The notes beneath the pieces are model-generated. The model searched no databases and was not told the DNA's origin. It saw only the letters and a list, made by a program, of their open reading frames with translations. 16,645 bases of DNA, from NCBI GenBank assembly GCA_003539755.1, contig DPOH01000035.1, forward strand, positions 1-16,645, read 5' to 3'. A program made the translations under genes and the position numbers. This stretch comes from Clostridium sp. (GTDB taxonomy: Bacteria > Bacillota > Clostridia > Clostridiales > Clostridiaceae). Positions 1 to 6,936 of the stretch are shown piece by piece. Position 1 is the first letter of the stretch; each line of letters begins with the position of its first letter.

Positions 1-1827
1 TTTATCATCTATATTATTTAACTTTTCGAATCTTTTATTAAATTCATCTTTATCTATAATATTTTTACTTAATCCTTCTATATTTGTTTCTATCTTTTTA
101 TACTGATTATCAAATGCATCATTTAACTTATCGTCTAATTCTAAAAATAATTCTTTAAAATTAGAGTTTACTTGCTTAGGAATTTCAATACACAATTCGT
201 CAACAGTGCCTTTAAGTTTTTTAAAGTTCTTTGTTGTATCAAATGAAAATCTTTCAAACTTTTCATTTAAATTTTTATATTTCTTTTCTTCTTGTTCTTG
301 TAATCTTATATTCTCATCTATTAAATAATCTAATTTATCATATATATCCTTAAAATTATTTTCAAGACTTTCATTAATATTTTTATCTAATATGCTCATT
401 GATTCAGATAACTGTTCAATCTTTTCAATAATACATGAATATTTCTTTTCATTTTTACAAACTACATCATGAATTCTTTCTAATGCATCACCAAAGTTTT
501 CAATTAATAATTCACTAATTTTATTTATAGTTTCATCCTGAGACTCACTCATATTATTTATAGTCTGAATTATTTTTTCATAATTATCAGTAATAATATT
601 TTTTATAGCATCGTCACTTGTAACCGAATCACTTTTGATTGTATTTATCAGTTCATCCAATGCATCATATCTAACTTTTAGCTCTTGTCTAAATTCATTT
701 GTAATATTATTATTATCCGTAAACTTTTGCTCTAACTTTTCACTTATGCTTTCTCTTAAAGTATTATTATGAATATCTACTATACTCTTAATGCTCTCTT
801 CTACAAAAGCATTACTATCACTTACAACATTTTTGATATTTTCAAAAATATCATTAGAATTATTTTCTATGATATTTTTGAATACTTCATTGTTATTTTC
901 ATATTCAGAGCTAATCTTATTGAAATTTTCATTTATATAATCATATTTTTGGTTTACAAATGTCTCTATTTGATTCTTTTCATTAAGAATTTTCTCTGAA
1001 ACCTCCAAAATAATTTGACTTAAAAGTGAAAATTTATTTTGAATTACTTCTTGAATATTATTATTTTGTTCTTCATTATATTTGCATATATTACTTACAG
1101 TATTCTCAGCAGATTTAATATTTTCAGTTATAGCTCCTGTTTTTTCTAAAATAGAATCTACCGAATCATAAACTTTATCAAATGATTCAATTCTCTTCTC
1201 AGCTTTATCTATTAATCCAGCATCATTAACTTTGTTCTCTAAATAAGATATACTACCTTCAAATACATCTGCAAAATTCTGAATTTTTTCTATTGACTGA
1301 TATAATGCATTTATATTTCCATTAATATTGTAGCTTTCTATACTATTTATGTGTTCGTTTATTTGTTCCATCTTTAATCGAATATCATTTAAACTATCAA
1401 ATTCTAAGCTTATATCCTTAATTTTATTTTTTATAATGTCCGCATATTCTTCTGTTTCCTTTGAAAGTTCTTGAATATTATCAACTTCTAAAGACTCACA
1501 TACATTCCTGATTTTATTAAGCATATCTGCAGCAACATCATTAAATGAATTAATTTTTCTTTTTATAATATTAAAATTATTATCATAATTATCAATTTTT
1601 TTGCTGTGATAATCTGCAATTTCTTCAAAATTAGCAACGGCATCTTCTACATTTTTTAAATTACTATTTTTCAAAGATTCCATTTTACTATTTAGCAAAA
1701 TTACTGCGTCACTTATCATTTTTACTGAACTTTTAATTGAATCAAGTTCATTTTGCTTAGCTCTTTTTTCTGCAAGCTTTTGCTGTGCCTCTTGTATTAT
1801 ATTTTTATCAAAAACTTCTTTCTCCAC
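1..1827 (-). CDS. Long coiled-coil protein of unknown function (3' end outside window)
   Basis: The frame is open without a stop from position 1827 to the window edge, giving 609 codons of a partial protein. I chose the GTG at 1827-1825: an in-frame TAA lies immediately upstream, a TGAGGG-type ribosome binding site sits 5 nt before it, and the first in-frame ATG is about 37 codons downstream. The start reads V/M-EKEVFDKNIIQEAQQKLAEK. The product is rich in Asn, Lys, Glu, Asp, Ile and Ser, has almost no Pro or Gly, and shows heptad-like spacing of Ile/Leu/Phe over its whole length. No signal peptide, membrane segment or catalytic motif is visible; about five cysteines are scattered. It looks like a cytosolic, extended helical protein, perhaps a structural or scaffold-like factor, but I do not recognise the family and no function should be assigned. 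It diverges from the aspartate kinase gene, so it is a separate unit from the pilus operon. That the frame is coding is well supported; its role is unknown. Confidence 0.8.
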   Translation of the reverse strand, partial: MEKEVFDKNIIQEAQQKLAEKRAKQNELDSIKSSVKMISDAVILLNSKMESLKNSNLKNVEDAVANFEEIADYHSKKIDNYDNNFNIIKRKINSFNDVAADMLNKIRNVCESLEVDNIQELSKETEEYADIIKNKIKDISLEFDSLNDIRLKMEQINEHINSIESYNINGNINALYQSIEKIQNFADVFEGSISYLENKVNDAGLIDKAEKRIESFDKVYDSVDSILEKTGAITENIKSAENTVSNICKYNEEQNNNIQEVIQNKFSLLSQIILEVSEKILNEKNQIETFVNQKYDYINENFNKISSEYENNNEVFKNIIENNSNDIFENIKNVVSDSNAFVEESIKSIVDIHNNTLRESISEKLEQKFTDNNNITNEFRQELKVRYDALDELINTIKSDSVTSDDAIKNIITDNYEKIIQTINNMSESQDETINKISELLIENFGDALERIHDVVCKNEKKYSCIIEKIEQLSESMSILDKNINESLENNFKDIYDKLDYLIDENIRLQEQEEKKYKNLNEKFERFSFDTTKNFKKLKGTVDELCIEIPKQVNSNFKELFLELDDKLNDAFDNQYKKIETNIEGLSKNIIDKDEFNKRFEKLNNIDDK

Positions 1828-1952
1828 TTATACCCTCACCCTTATACATTTATCTTTTGTTAGCAAATAATAATTTACCCAAATTAATCTTTTATAATAA
1901 AAATTTTATCAAATTACCCTATATTTTTATTAATTCTTCATTCTCACTTTTC

Positions 1953-1961
1953 ATTATATCA
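1953..1961 (-). promoter_or_regulatory. Candidate extended -10 promoter for the coiled-coil gene
   Basis: On the minus strand the sequence TGATATAAT matches an extended -10 element (TG-N-TATAAT). No good -35 hexamer lies 17 nt upstream, which is tolerated for extended -10 promoters. It would give a leader of roughly 120 nt before the GTG at 1827. This is a motif match only; the AT-rich background makes chance matches likely. Confidence 0.4.
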
Positions 1962-1991
1962 TTAATATCTTGTTTTTATTATTAAAATTTC

Positions 1992-2020
1992 TTGAATATT
2001 ATTATATTAATTGTTACAAT
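1992..2020 (+). promoter_or_regulatory. Candidate sigma-A promoter for aspartate kinase
   Basis: TTGAAT (1992-1997) and TACAAT (2015-2020) are separated by exactly 17 nt. The -10 is preceded by TG one base away (TGTTACAAT), so it is also an extended -10. A second TATAAT occurs at 2027-2032 without a matching -35. Transcription would begin about 30 nt before the ATG, which leaves no room for a lysine riboswitch or T-box leader. The run of six G at 2044-2049 is the ribosome binding site. Confidence 0.55.
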
Positions 2021-2057
2021 TCTAAGTATAATTTAAAAACATTGGGGGGCTATAATT

Positions 2058-3377
2058 ATGAATACAATTATAACAAAATTTGGAGGAAGCTCATTAGCTG
2101 ATGCTAATCAATTTAAAAAAGTAAAAAATATTATTGAATCTAATCCTAACAGAAAGTATGTTGTACCTTCTGCACCTGGAAAAAGAAACTCTAAGGATTC
2201 AAAAGTTACAGACCTTTTATATCTTTGTCATTCACACGTTTCAGTTGGTATTTCTTTAGATGAAGTATTTAATCTTATTAAAAATAGATATTTAGGAATA
2301 ATTAATGATTTAAATTTAGATTTTGATATTACTGAATATCTTTCAACTATAAAAAAAGATTTAGAAGATGGGGCTTCTAAAGATTATGCTGCAAGTCGTG
2401 GTGAATATCTAAATGGATTAATTCTTGCAAAATATTTAGGATTTGAATTTGTTGATGCTAAAGATGTCATCAAATTTAATGAAGATGGTTCTTTAGATTC
2501 TGACTTAACTAATAAAATGCTTAAAGACAGATTATCAAAAGTAAATAATGCTGTAATTCCTGGATTTTATGGTTCTGATAAAGATGGAAATATAGTAACA
2601 TTTTCAAGAGGTGGTTCAGACGTTACAGGCGCTCTAGTTGCTGCAAGTGTAAATGCTGATCTTTATGAAAACTGGACAGACGTTTCTGGATTTTTAATGG
2701 CAGATCCAAGAATAGTTGAAAATCCAAAGCCAATAAGTAGAATCACATACTCAGAACTTAGAGAACTATCATACATGGGAGCTTCTGTTTTACATGAAGA
2801 TGCAATATTCCCAGTTAGAGAAATAGGTATTCCTATTAACATAAAAAATACAAACAAGCCTGAAGATGAAGGTACATTTATAGTTCAAGAGAATGATACA
2901 ATAAATCAAACTAATCCAAATATAATAACTGGTATTGCTGGTAAAAAAGATTTTACTGTAATATCAATAACAAAAGCCAATATGAATTCAGAACTTGGAT
3001 TCTGTAGAAAGCTTTTATCAGTACTTGAACAAAATAATATATCATTTGAAAACATGCCATCTGGAATTGATACTGTTTGTGTTGTAATTCAAGACTCACA
3101 ACTAAAGAAGAAAACTCAAACTGTTATTGATGAAATAAAGAGATCATGTAATCCTGATACAATAGTGGTACATCCAAATATGGCTATGATTGCAACTGTT
3201 GGACGCAATATGGCAAAACAAAGAGGTACTGCAGCAAAAATATTTACAGCACTTTCAAATGCTGAAATAAACATAAGAATGATTGACCAAGGTTCAAGTG
3301 AAATGAACATATTAGTTGGTGTTGAAAATGATAACTTTGAAAAAGGAATAGCAGCTATTTATAAAGCTTTTAACTAG
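2058..3377 (+). CDS. lysC: Aspartate kinase (aspartokinase)
   Basis: This enzyme phosphorylates L-aspartate with ATP (EC 2.7.2.4), the first step toward lysine/diaminopimelate, threonine and methionine. The 439-residue protein has the amino-acid-kinase signature KFGGSS at residues 7-12, the substrate-site segment SRGEYLNG near 113-120, and FSRGGSDVTGA near 182-192 followed by the conserved WTDVSG and ADPR stretch. The C-terminal 150 residues form two ACT regulatory domains (about 290-360 and 375-439), the second carrying the typical QGSSE motif. It is a monofunctional enzyme with no homoserine dehydrogenase fusion. The ATG at 2058 follows a G-run ribosome binding site by 8 nt. The gene has its own promoter and terminator, so it is a single-gene unit. 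Feedback control by lysine and/or threonine is expected for the family, but the isoform cannot be fixed from this sequence; lysC is used as the generic symbol. Confidence 0.93.
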   Translation: MNTIITKFGGSSLADANQFKKVKNIIESNPNRKYVVPSAPGKRNSKDSKVTDLLYLCHSHVSVGISLDEVFNLIKNRYLGIINDLNLDFDITEYLSTIKKDLEDGASKDYAASRGEYLNGLILAKYLGFEFVDAKDVIKFNEDGSLDSDLTNKMLKDRLSKVNNAVIPGFYGSDKDGNIVTFSRGGSDVTGALVAASVNADLYENWTDVSGFLMADPRIVENPKPISRITYSELRELSYMGASVLHEDAIFPVREIGIPINIKNTNKPEDEGTFIVQENDTINQTNPNIITGIAGKKDFTVISITKANMNSELGFCRKLLSVLEQNNISFENMPSGIDTVCVVIQDSQLKKKTQTVIDEIKRSCNPDTIVVHPNMAMIATVGRNMAKQRGTAAKIFTALSNAEINIRMIDQGSSEMNILVGVENDNFEKGIAAIYKAFN

Positions 3378-3392
3378 ATATAAGCATAAAAT

Positions 3393-3430
3393 AAGACATG
3401 CACTAGTATTTAATTGCTAGTGTATGTCTT
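3393..3430. terminator. Bidirectional rho-independent terminator between convergent units
   Basis: A 14-bp stem (3393-3406 with 3417-3430, containing one G-T wobble) encloses a 10-nt loop. On the plus strand it runs into TTCTTTTAT and ends the aspartate kinase transcript. On the minus strand the same stem is followed by ATTTTAT and ends the pilus operon just after the VWA gene. The stem is an inverted repeat of AGACATGCACTAG. Confidence 0.85.
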
Positions 3431-3445
3431 TCTTTTATAGATATA

Positions 3446-6355
3446 TTAAAATAAATCTGGAAGTTCTCCTCCTATATTTATTTCTGCATCCTTATAAGTA
3501 CCATTGTAGGTTGTTACTCTATTAGTAATCTTACTAGATGCATCATTATTTATTTTTACTGTATATAAAATTAATATATTCTTTTTGTCTTCACCTGCAA
3601 CTTCTGAAATAGGTATACTATAATTTTTAGAATCAGACGATGGATTATCAATCGTACTTATTAATTGCCCATTATCTGCATTATATATTTTAATTTTATC
3701 TTGAATTGTAGCATTATTTCCTATAGATAAAGTTAATGGATTATCCCCAAAAACTTCTGCTTTTATACCCATTGTAACAATACTTCCTTTAGAATATGTA
3801 TGGTTATTACTTTCATCTATATTATAATTTCCACCTTGGTATATTCCATGCTGTATATTTTCTGACTCAATAATAAATTCAGGAACTTTACCAATATTTC
3901 TTTCTATTGGATCTTTAATTCCGTTATAAGATATTGTATTATTACTACCAAACTTGCACTTCTGTCCAATTTTATTAGGTTTAATCTCAAATGTAATATC
4001 ATTAACTGGCTCTGCTTCATATTGATTTGTTGTACTATTATATTTATATACAACCTTTGTATCAACTGTATAATAATTTTCACCTATTGATGTCAATCCA
4101 CTTACAAGATCAATATCATTTCCTAAATTAAATTTTAATGATACATTAAATACATAGTCTTGCTTTTGCCCATCGTTCTTAATCTTTTGAGCAATTTCAG
4201 ACATAATACTATTATTAATATCATTATTGTTATCTTTTCCTGAACTTACAAAGTAATCTTCTTCATTATCTGCTAATTGTATATCATCATCTCCACCTAC
4301 TAAATCTTTATACAGATTATAAAATGATGAAACTGATCTACTCTTTTCATTATTACCTTCAATAGCTAAAGCTAATACCTTACAATTATCAATTTTATTC
4401 TTAAAGTCTTCTACATTTTGTTGAGTATAATTTACTTCCCCTGATGATACTAGTAAAAGATATTTATCACATTGACCTTTATCTTCATTGAAAACATCTG
4501 CTGCTTTTTCTAATGCATCACCAATGTTTCTATCTGATATTCCCGATGTATTTAAATTCTTAATAACTAAATCATTTATTCTATTTGGATTTTGTTTTAA
4601 ATTTTCAGTGTCTCCCTCAACATCTTTATAATTCTGGTGGTTCTGCTCATTATCAGGATTTTTAATTGTTGCTGTAGAATTGTAAGTTATTACACAATAC
4701 TTTGTATTTGTTGCTCCTAATGTATTATCAGATAACAGTTTATTAAAAACTCCATTCTTAAACTGATTTAATTTTTGAACATCCATCCCACTGGATGTGT
4801 CAACTAAAATAATAACATCTTTCTTAAAAGACTGATTTGCAGTATCTTCATATTGAAAACTTTCTGCATTTATTTTATATGTTACTGATGCACTTACATT
4901 GGGGTCAAGTCGTACCTTTTGTTCACTTATAAGCTCTGCCCTTATATTAGGTAGCTTGTTATCATCAACACTGATTGACATATCTGACATTGGTGCACTA
5001 ATAGTATTACCTTCCCATGAAAATGAAATATATGATTTCTCAAATACTCTTTCAAATTCACCAGATTTTCCACTTTTAATTACAATAGAAAATTCATATG
5101 GATCACAATGGTATATTATTTTCCCATTTTTTGTTTCTTCAACTTTTTTATACGTCATACTTGGTATAGGAAATTTTTCATTACCAATTCCAAGTTCGAA
5201 TCCTTCAACCATTTCATCATGAAAAAAGCCATCATTAACAGAATACTCATCTATTATTTTATTTCCTATTGTGTTAAAAACACTATCAATGGCACCTGTA
5301 CTTGTAGCAAAAAATCCATTTTCTTCATTACTCTTATCATCGCCACTCATTTCTTTACCAGTCATAGATTTATGAATTTCTTTTAGTTTTTCATTACCAT
5401 CTTCATCTAAACCATAACCTATTGTAAATGCATTAAATGATTGCTTCTTAATTTCATTTCCTATACTAGTTGCATACTCTAAGCATTTTCCATCATTATC
5501 ACTATTTCCAGTACCTCTATAATCAGGATAACTAAAATCTTCTTTCATATAATAGTCATATCCCCTACCATTAACAGAATAAAAAGTAGGAAGACCATCA
5601 GACATTAAAACCAATGTTTTCTTTGCAGATTTATCACCCGTTTCAAGTAACTTAAGCCCTTTTCTCATACCTTCACCAGTATTAGTTCCACCTAATGCAC
5701 TTAGTCCATTAACCATTTGCGATAATCTTTTATCAGTACTATCAAGCAAATAGTCTCCTTCTGAATTATAATCTGGTATATCATGAAGATAACGAACATC
5801 AAGACTACCTGTTTGGCTATATCTCCAAAATCCATTTGGGTTAACCCATGCATAGTCAGAATATGCAACAATACCCATTTTTACATTTGGAATACTTTTC
5901 ATCTTATCTATAAAATTATTTGCAGCTTTTTTTAATTCCTTTAACTTATTATTTTCTACATAGTCATTTACATGGTTTCCATCAACATATTTTCCACAGT
6001 CTTCACAATAATATCCCCTAAATAAATAATACACAACTCTATGATTTATATAAGGGTAATCATGTTCCATACTTCCAGACACATCCAAAACCAAAACAAT
6101 ATCATTTTCAGGAACACTTGTAACAAAATCATTCGGAACTATTTTTCCTGTAACGGTAATATCTTCTCCATTTTTAGGAGTTTCAGGAGTATAACTCAAA
6201 TCCGATATAGAAAAACTTGGTTCAGTAAATTCTGCTGCTTGAGTTTTTAAATTTATTCTTACTTGAAAACCAATAATCATAGCTGCTACTAATAAAATAC
6301 TTAAAAACTTAAAAATCTTTTTTTTATGTTTCAACCTAATTTTGCAGCTCAACAA
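3446..6355 (-). CDS. Secreted double-VWA-domain protein, candidate T4P tip adhesin
   Basis: This 969-residue protein starts with a Sec signal peptide: a Lys-rich N-region, a hydrophobic core at about residues 17-30, and a likely cleavage near residue 40 (TQA|A). It is not a prepilin, because there is no Gly-|-hydrophobic-Glu5 pattern. VWA domain 1 (about 85-365) has a full metal-ion-dependent adhesion site: DVSGS at 91-95, GGTNTG at 222-227, and SDG at 252-254. Right after DVSGS lies an insert with Cys117-x-x-Cys120 and nearby His128. VWA domain 2 (about 511-720) has a degenerate site: DTSSG at 519-523, and SSG where SDG is expected. The remaining 250 residues are beta-rich and resemble cell-surface repeat domains. 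There is no LPXTG or C-terminal anchor. The start is TTG at 6355, supported by AGGAGAGG 4-11 nt upstream; no ATG occurs before the hydrophobic core. It is the last gene of the pilus operon, 52 nt after a minor pilin. By analogy with PilY1 and other VWA-bearing pilus proteins I infer a tip adhesin or assembly factor; the domains are clear, the role is not proven. Confidence 0.8.
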   Translation of the reverse strand: MLSCKIRLKHKKKIFKFLSILLVAAMIIGFQVRINLKTQAAEFTEPSFSISDLSYTPETPKNGEDITVTGKIVPNDFVTSVPENDIVLVLDVSGSMEHDYPYINHRVVYYLFRGYYCEDCGKYVDGNHVNDYVENNKLKELKKAANNFIDKMKSIPNVKMGIVAYSDYAWVNPNGFWRYSQTGSLDVRYLHDIPDYNSEGDYLLDSTDKRLSQMVNGLSALGGTNTGEGMRKGLKLLETGDKSAKKTLVLMSDGLPTFYSVNGRGYDYYMKEDFSYPDYRGTGNSDNDGKCLEYATSIGNEIKKQSFNAFTIGYGLDEDGNEKLKEIHKSMTGKEMSGDDKSNEENGFFATSTGAIDSVFNTIGNKIIDEYSVNDGFFHDEMVEGFELGIGNEKFPIPSMTYKKVEETKNGKIIYHCDPYEFSIVIKSGKSGEFERVFEKSYISFSWEGNTISAPMSDMSISVDDNKLPNIRAELISEQKVRLDPNVSASVTYKINAESFQYEDTANQSFKKDVIILVDTSSGMDVQKLNQFKNGVFNKLLSDNTLGATNTKYCVITYNSTATIKNPDNEQNHQNYKDVEGDTENLKQNPNRINDLVIKNLNTSGISDRNIGDALEKAADVFNEDKGQCDKYLLLVSSGEVNYTQQNVEDFKNKIDNCKVLALAIEGNNEKSRSVSSFYNLYKDLVGGDDDIQLADNEEDYFVSSGKDNNNDINNSIMSEIAQKIKNDGQKQDYVFNVSLKFNLGNDIDLVSGLTSIGENYYTVDTKVVYKYNSTTNQYEAEPVNDITFEIKPNKIGQKCKFGSNNTISYNGIKDPIERNIGKVPEFIIESENIQHGIYQGGNYNIDESNNHTYSKGSIVTMGIKAEVFGDNPLTLSIGNNATIQDKIKIYNADNGQLISTIDNPSSDSKNYSIPISEVAGEDKKNILILYTVKINNDASSKITNRVTTYNGTYKDAEINIGGELPDLF

Positions 6356-6359
6356 ATTT

Positions 6360-6367
6360 CCTCTCCT
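6360..6367 (-). promoter_or_regulatory. Ribosome binding site deciding the TTG start of the VWA gene
   Basis: AGGAGAGG on the minus strand precedes TTG 6355-6353 by 4 nt from its last G, or 7 nt from the GGAG core. A second TTG follows directly (6352-6350), so initiation could occur at either with no real change to the signal peptide. Confidence 0.6.
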
Positions 6368-6407
6368 TTAAATATAAATTTAGCTAATTTATTAACTATA
6401 TGTTTAA

Positions 6408-6917
6408 TTACCTATTTCTAAATGTCACAGTAAATTTTACCGGATATATTACATCATCACCAAATGGCCTTTTTCCTTGTAATTCAATATTAAAATTTAT
6501 AGAAACAAACTTATATAAATCACTATTTTTTTTGTACGCTTCATCTACTATTTCTTTGTTAATTTTAATACTACGTACATTGCTTGGTATATTAAATCCA
6601 TTAATATTTAACTTATTATTATTCAGTTTAATATAAGCTTCATTTCCATTTTGATCTAATTTTAAAACCAATTCTGTAATTTCATCATTTTCTACATTTC
6701 CTTTTACATAATCAATACTGTTTGCCTGCATACATATGTCACTTATTTTTTCTTGAATATCTTTTGCATCCATTTGAAGTGTAGTCTTAGTATTCGAATT
6801 AGCAAATACTTTATTACCCTTCATAAACATAGATATAACTATACTCATGATTATTCCTGTAAGTGCCAGTACTATTAACAACTCTAATAATGTAAAACCA
6901 TCACTTTTCTTTTTCAT
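6408..6917 (-). CDS. Minor type IV pilin (GspJ/PilW-like prepilin)
   Basis: A small prepilin of 169 residues. The leader MKKKSDG is followed by FTLLELLIVLALTG, a class III signal: cleavage after Gly, methylated Phe+1 and Glu+5, then a hydrophobic helix of about 20 residues. The globular part (about 140 residues) contains one Cys and beta-strand-like alternation. I chose ATG 6917 because it gives a canonical short leader and lies 11 nt from AGGAG (6929-6933), the spacing used by pilB and pilN. TTG at 6923 (5 nt from AGGAG) is possible; GTG at 6929 overlaps the AGGAG and is unlikely. It follows the 719-residue pilin-like gene by under 20 nt. Its position among the minor pilins suggests a part in the tip/priming complex; assignment to the J-type class is by position and general form only. 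Confidence 0.8.
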   Translation of the reverse strand: MKKKSDGFTLLELLIVLALTGIIMSIVISMFMKGNKVFANSNTKTTLQMDAKDIQEKISDICMQANSIDYVKGNVENDEITELVLKLDQNGNEAYIKLNNNKLNINGFNIPSNVRSIKINKEIVDEAYKKNSDLYKFVSINFNIELQGKRPFGDDVIYPVKFTVTFRNR

Positions 6918-6936
6918 AGTCAAGGCCACTCCTATT

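Noticed and set aside
769..999. Plus-strand open frame over the left-edge gene
   Set aside because: It is Ile/Phe/Tyr-rich low-complexity sequence antisense to the 609-codon coiled-coil frame and has no ribosome binding site.
1785..1985. Plus-strand 66-codon frame across the start of the coiled-coil gene
   Set aside because: It overlaps the coding start antisense, has no ribosome binding site, and its hydrophobic content follows from AT-rich sequence.
1828..2057. Lysine riboswitch or T-box in front of the aspartate kinase gene
   Set aside because: The best promoter leaves only about 30 nt of leader, and no conserved lysine-riboswitch or T-box motif or leader terminator is visible in the 230-bp gap.
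4899..5386. Two plus-strand frames antisense to the VWA gene
   Set aside because: They lie fully inside a long gene with recognisable domains and have no ribosome binding site or homology-like features.
3446..6355. VWA protein as a VWA-bearing modular pilin
   Set aside because: Its N-terminus has no Gly cleavage site followed by a hydrophobic stretch with Glu5; the layout is an ordinary Sec signal peptide with a T-Q-A cleavage site.
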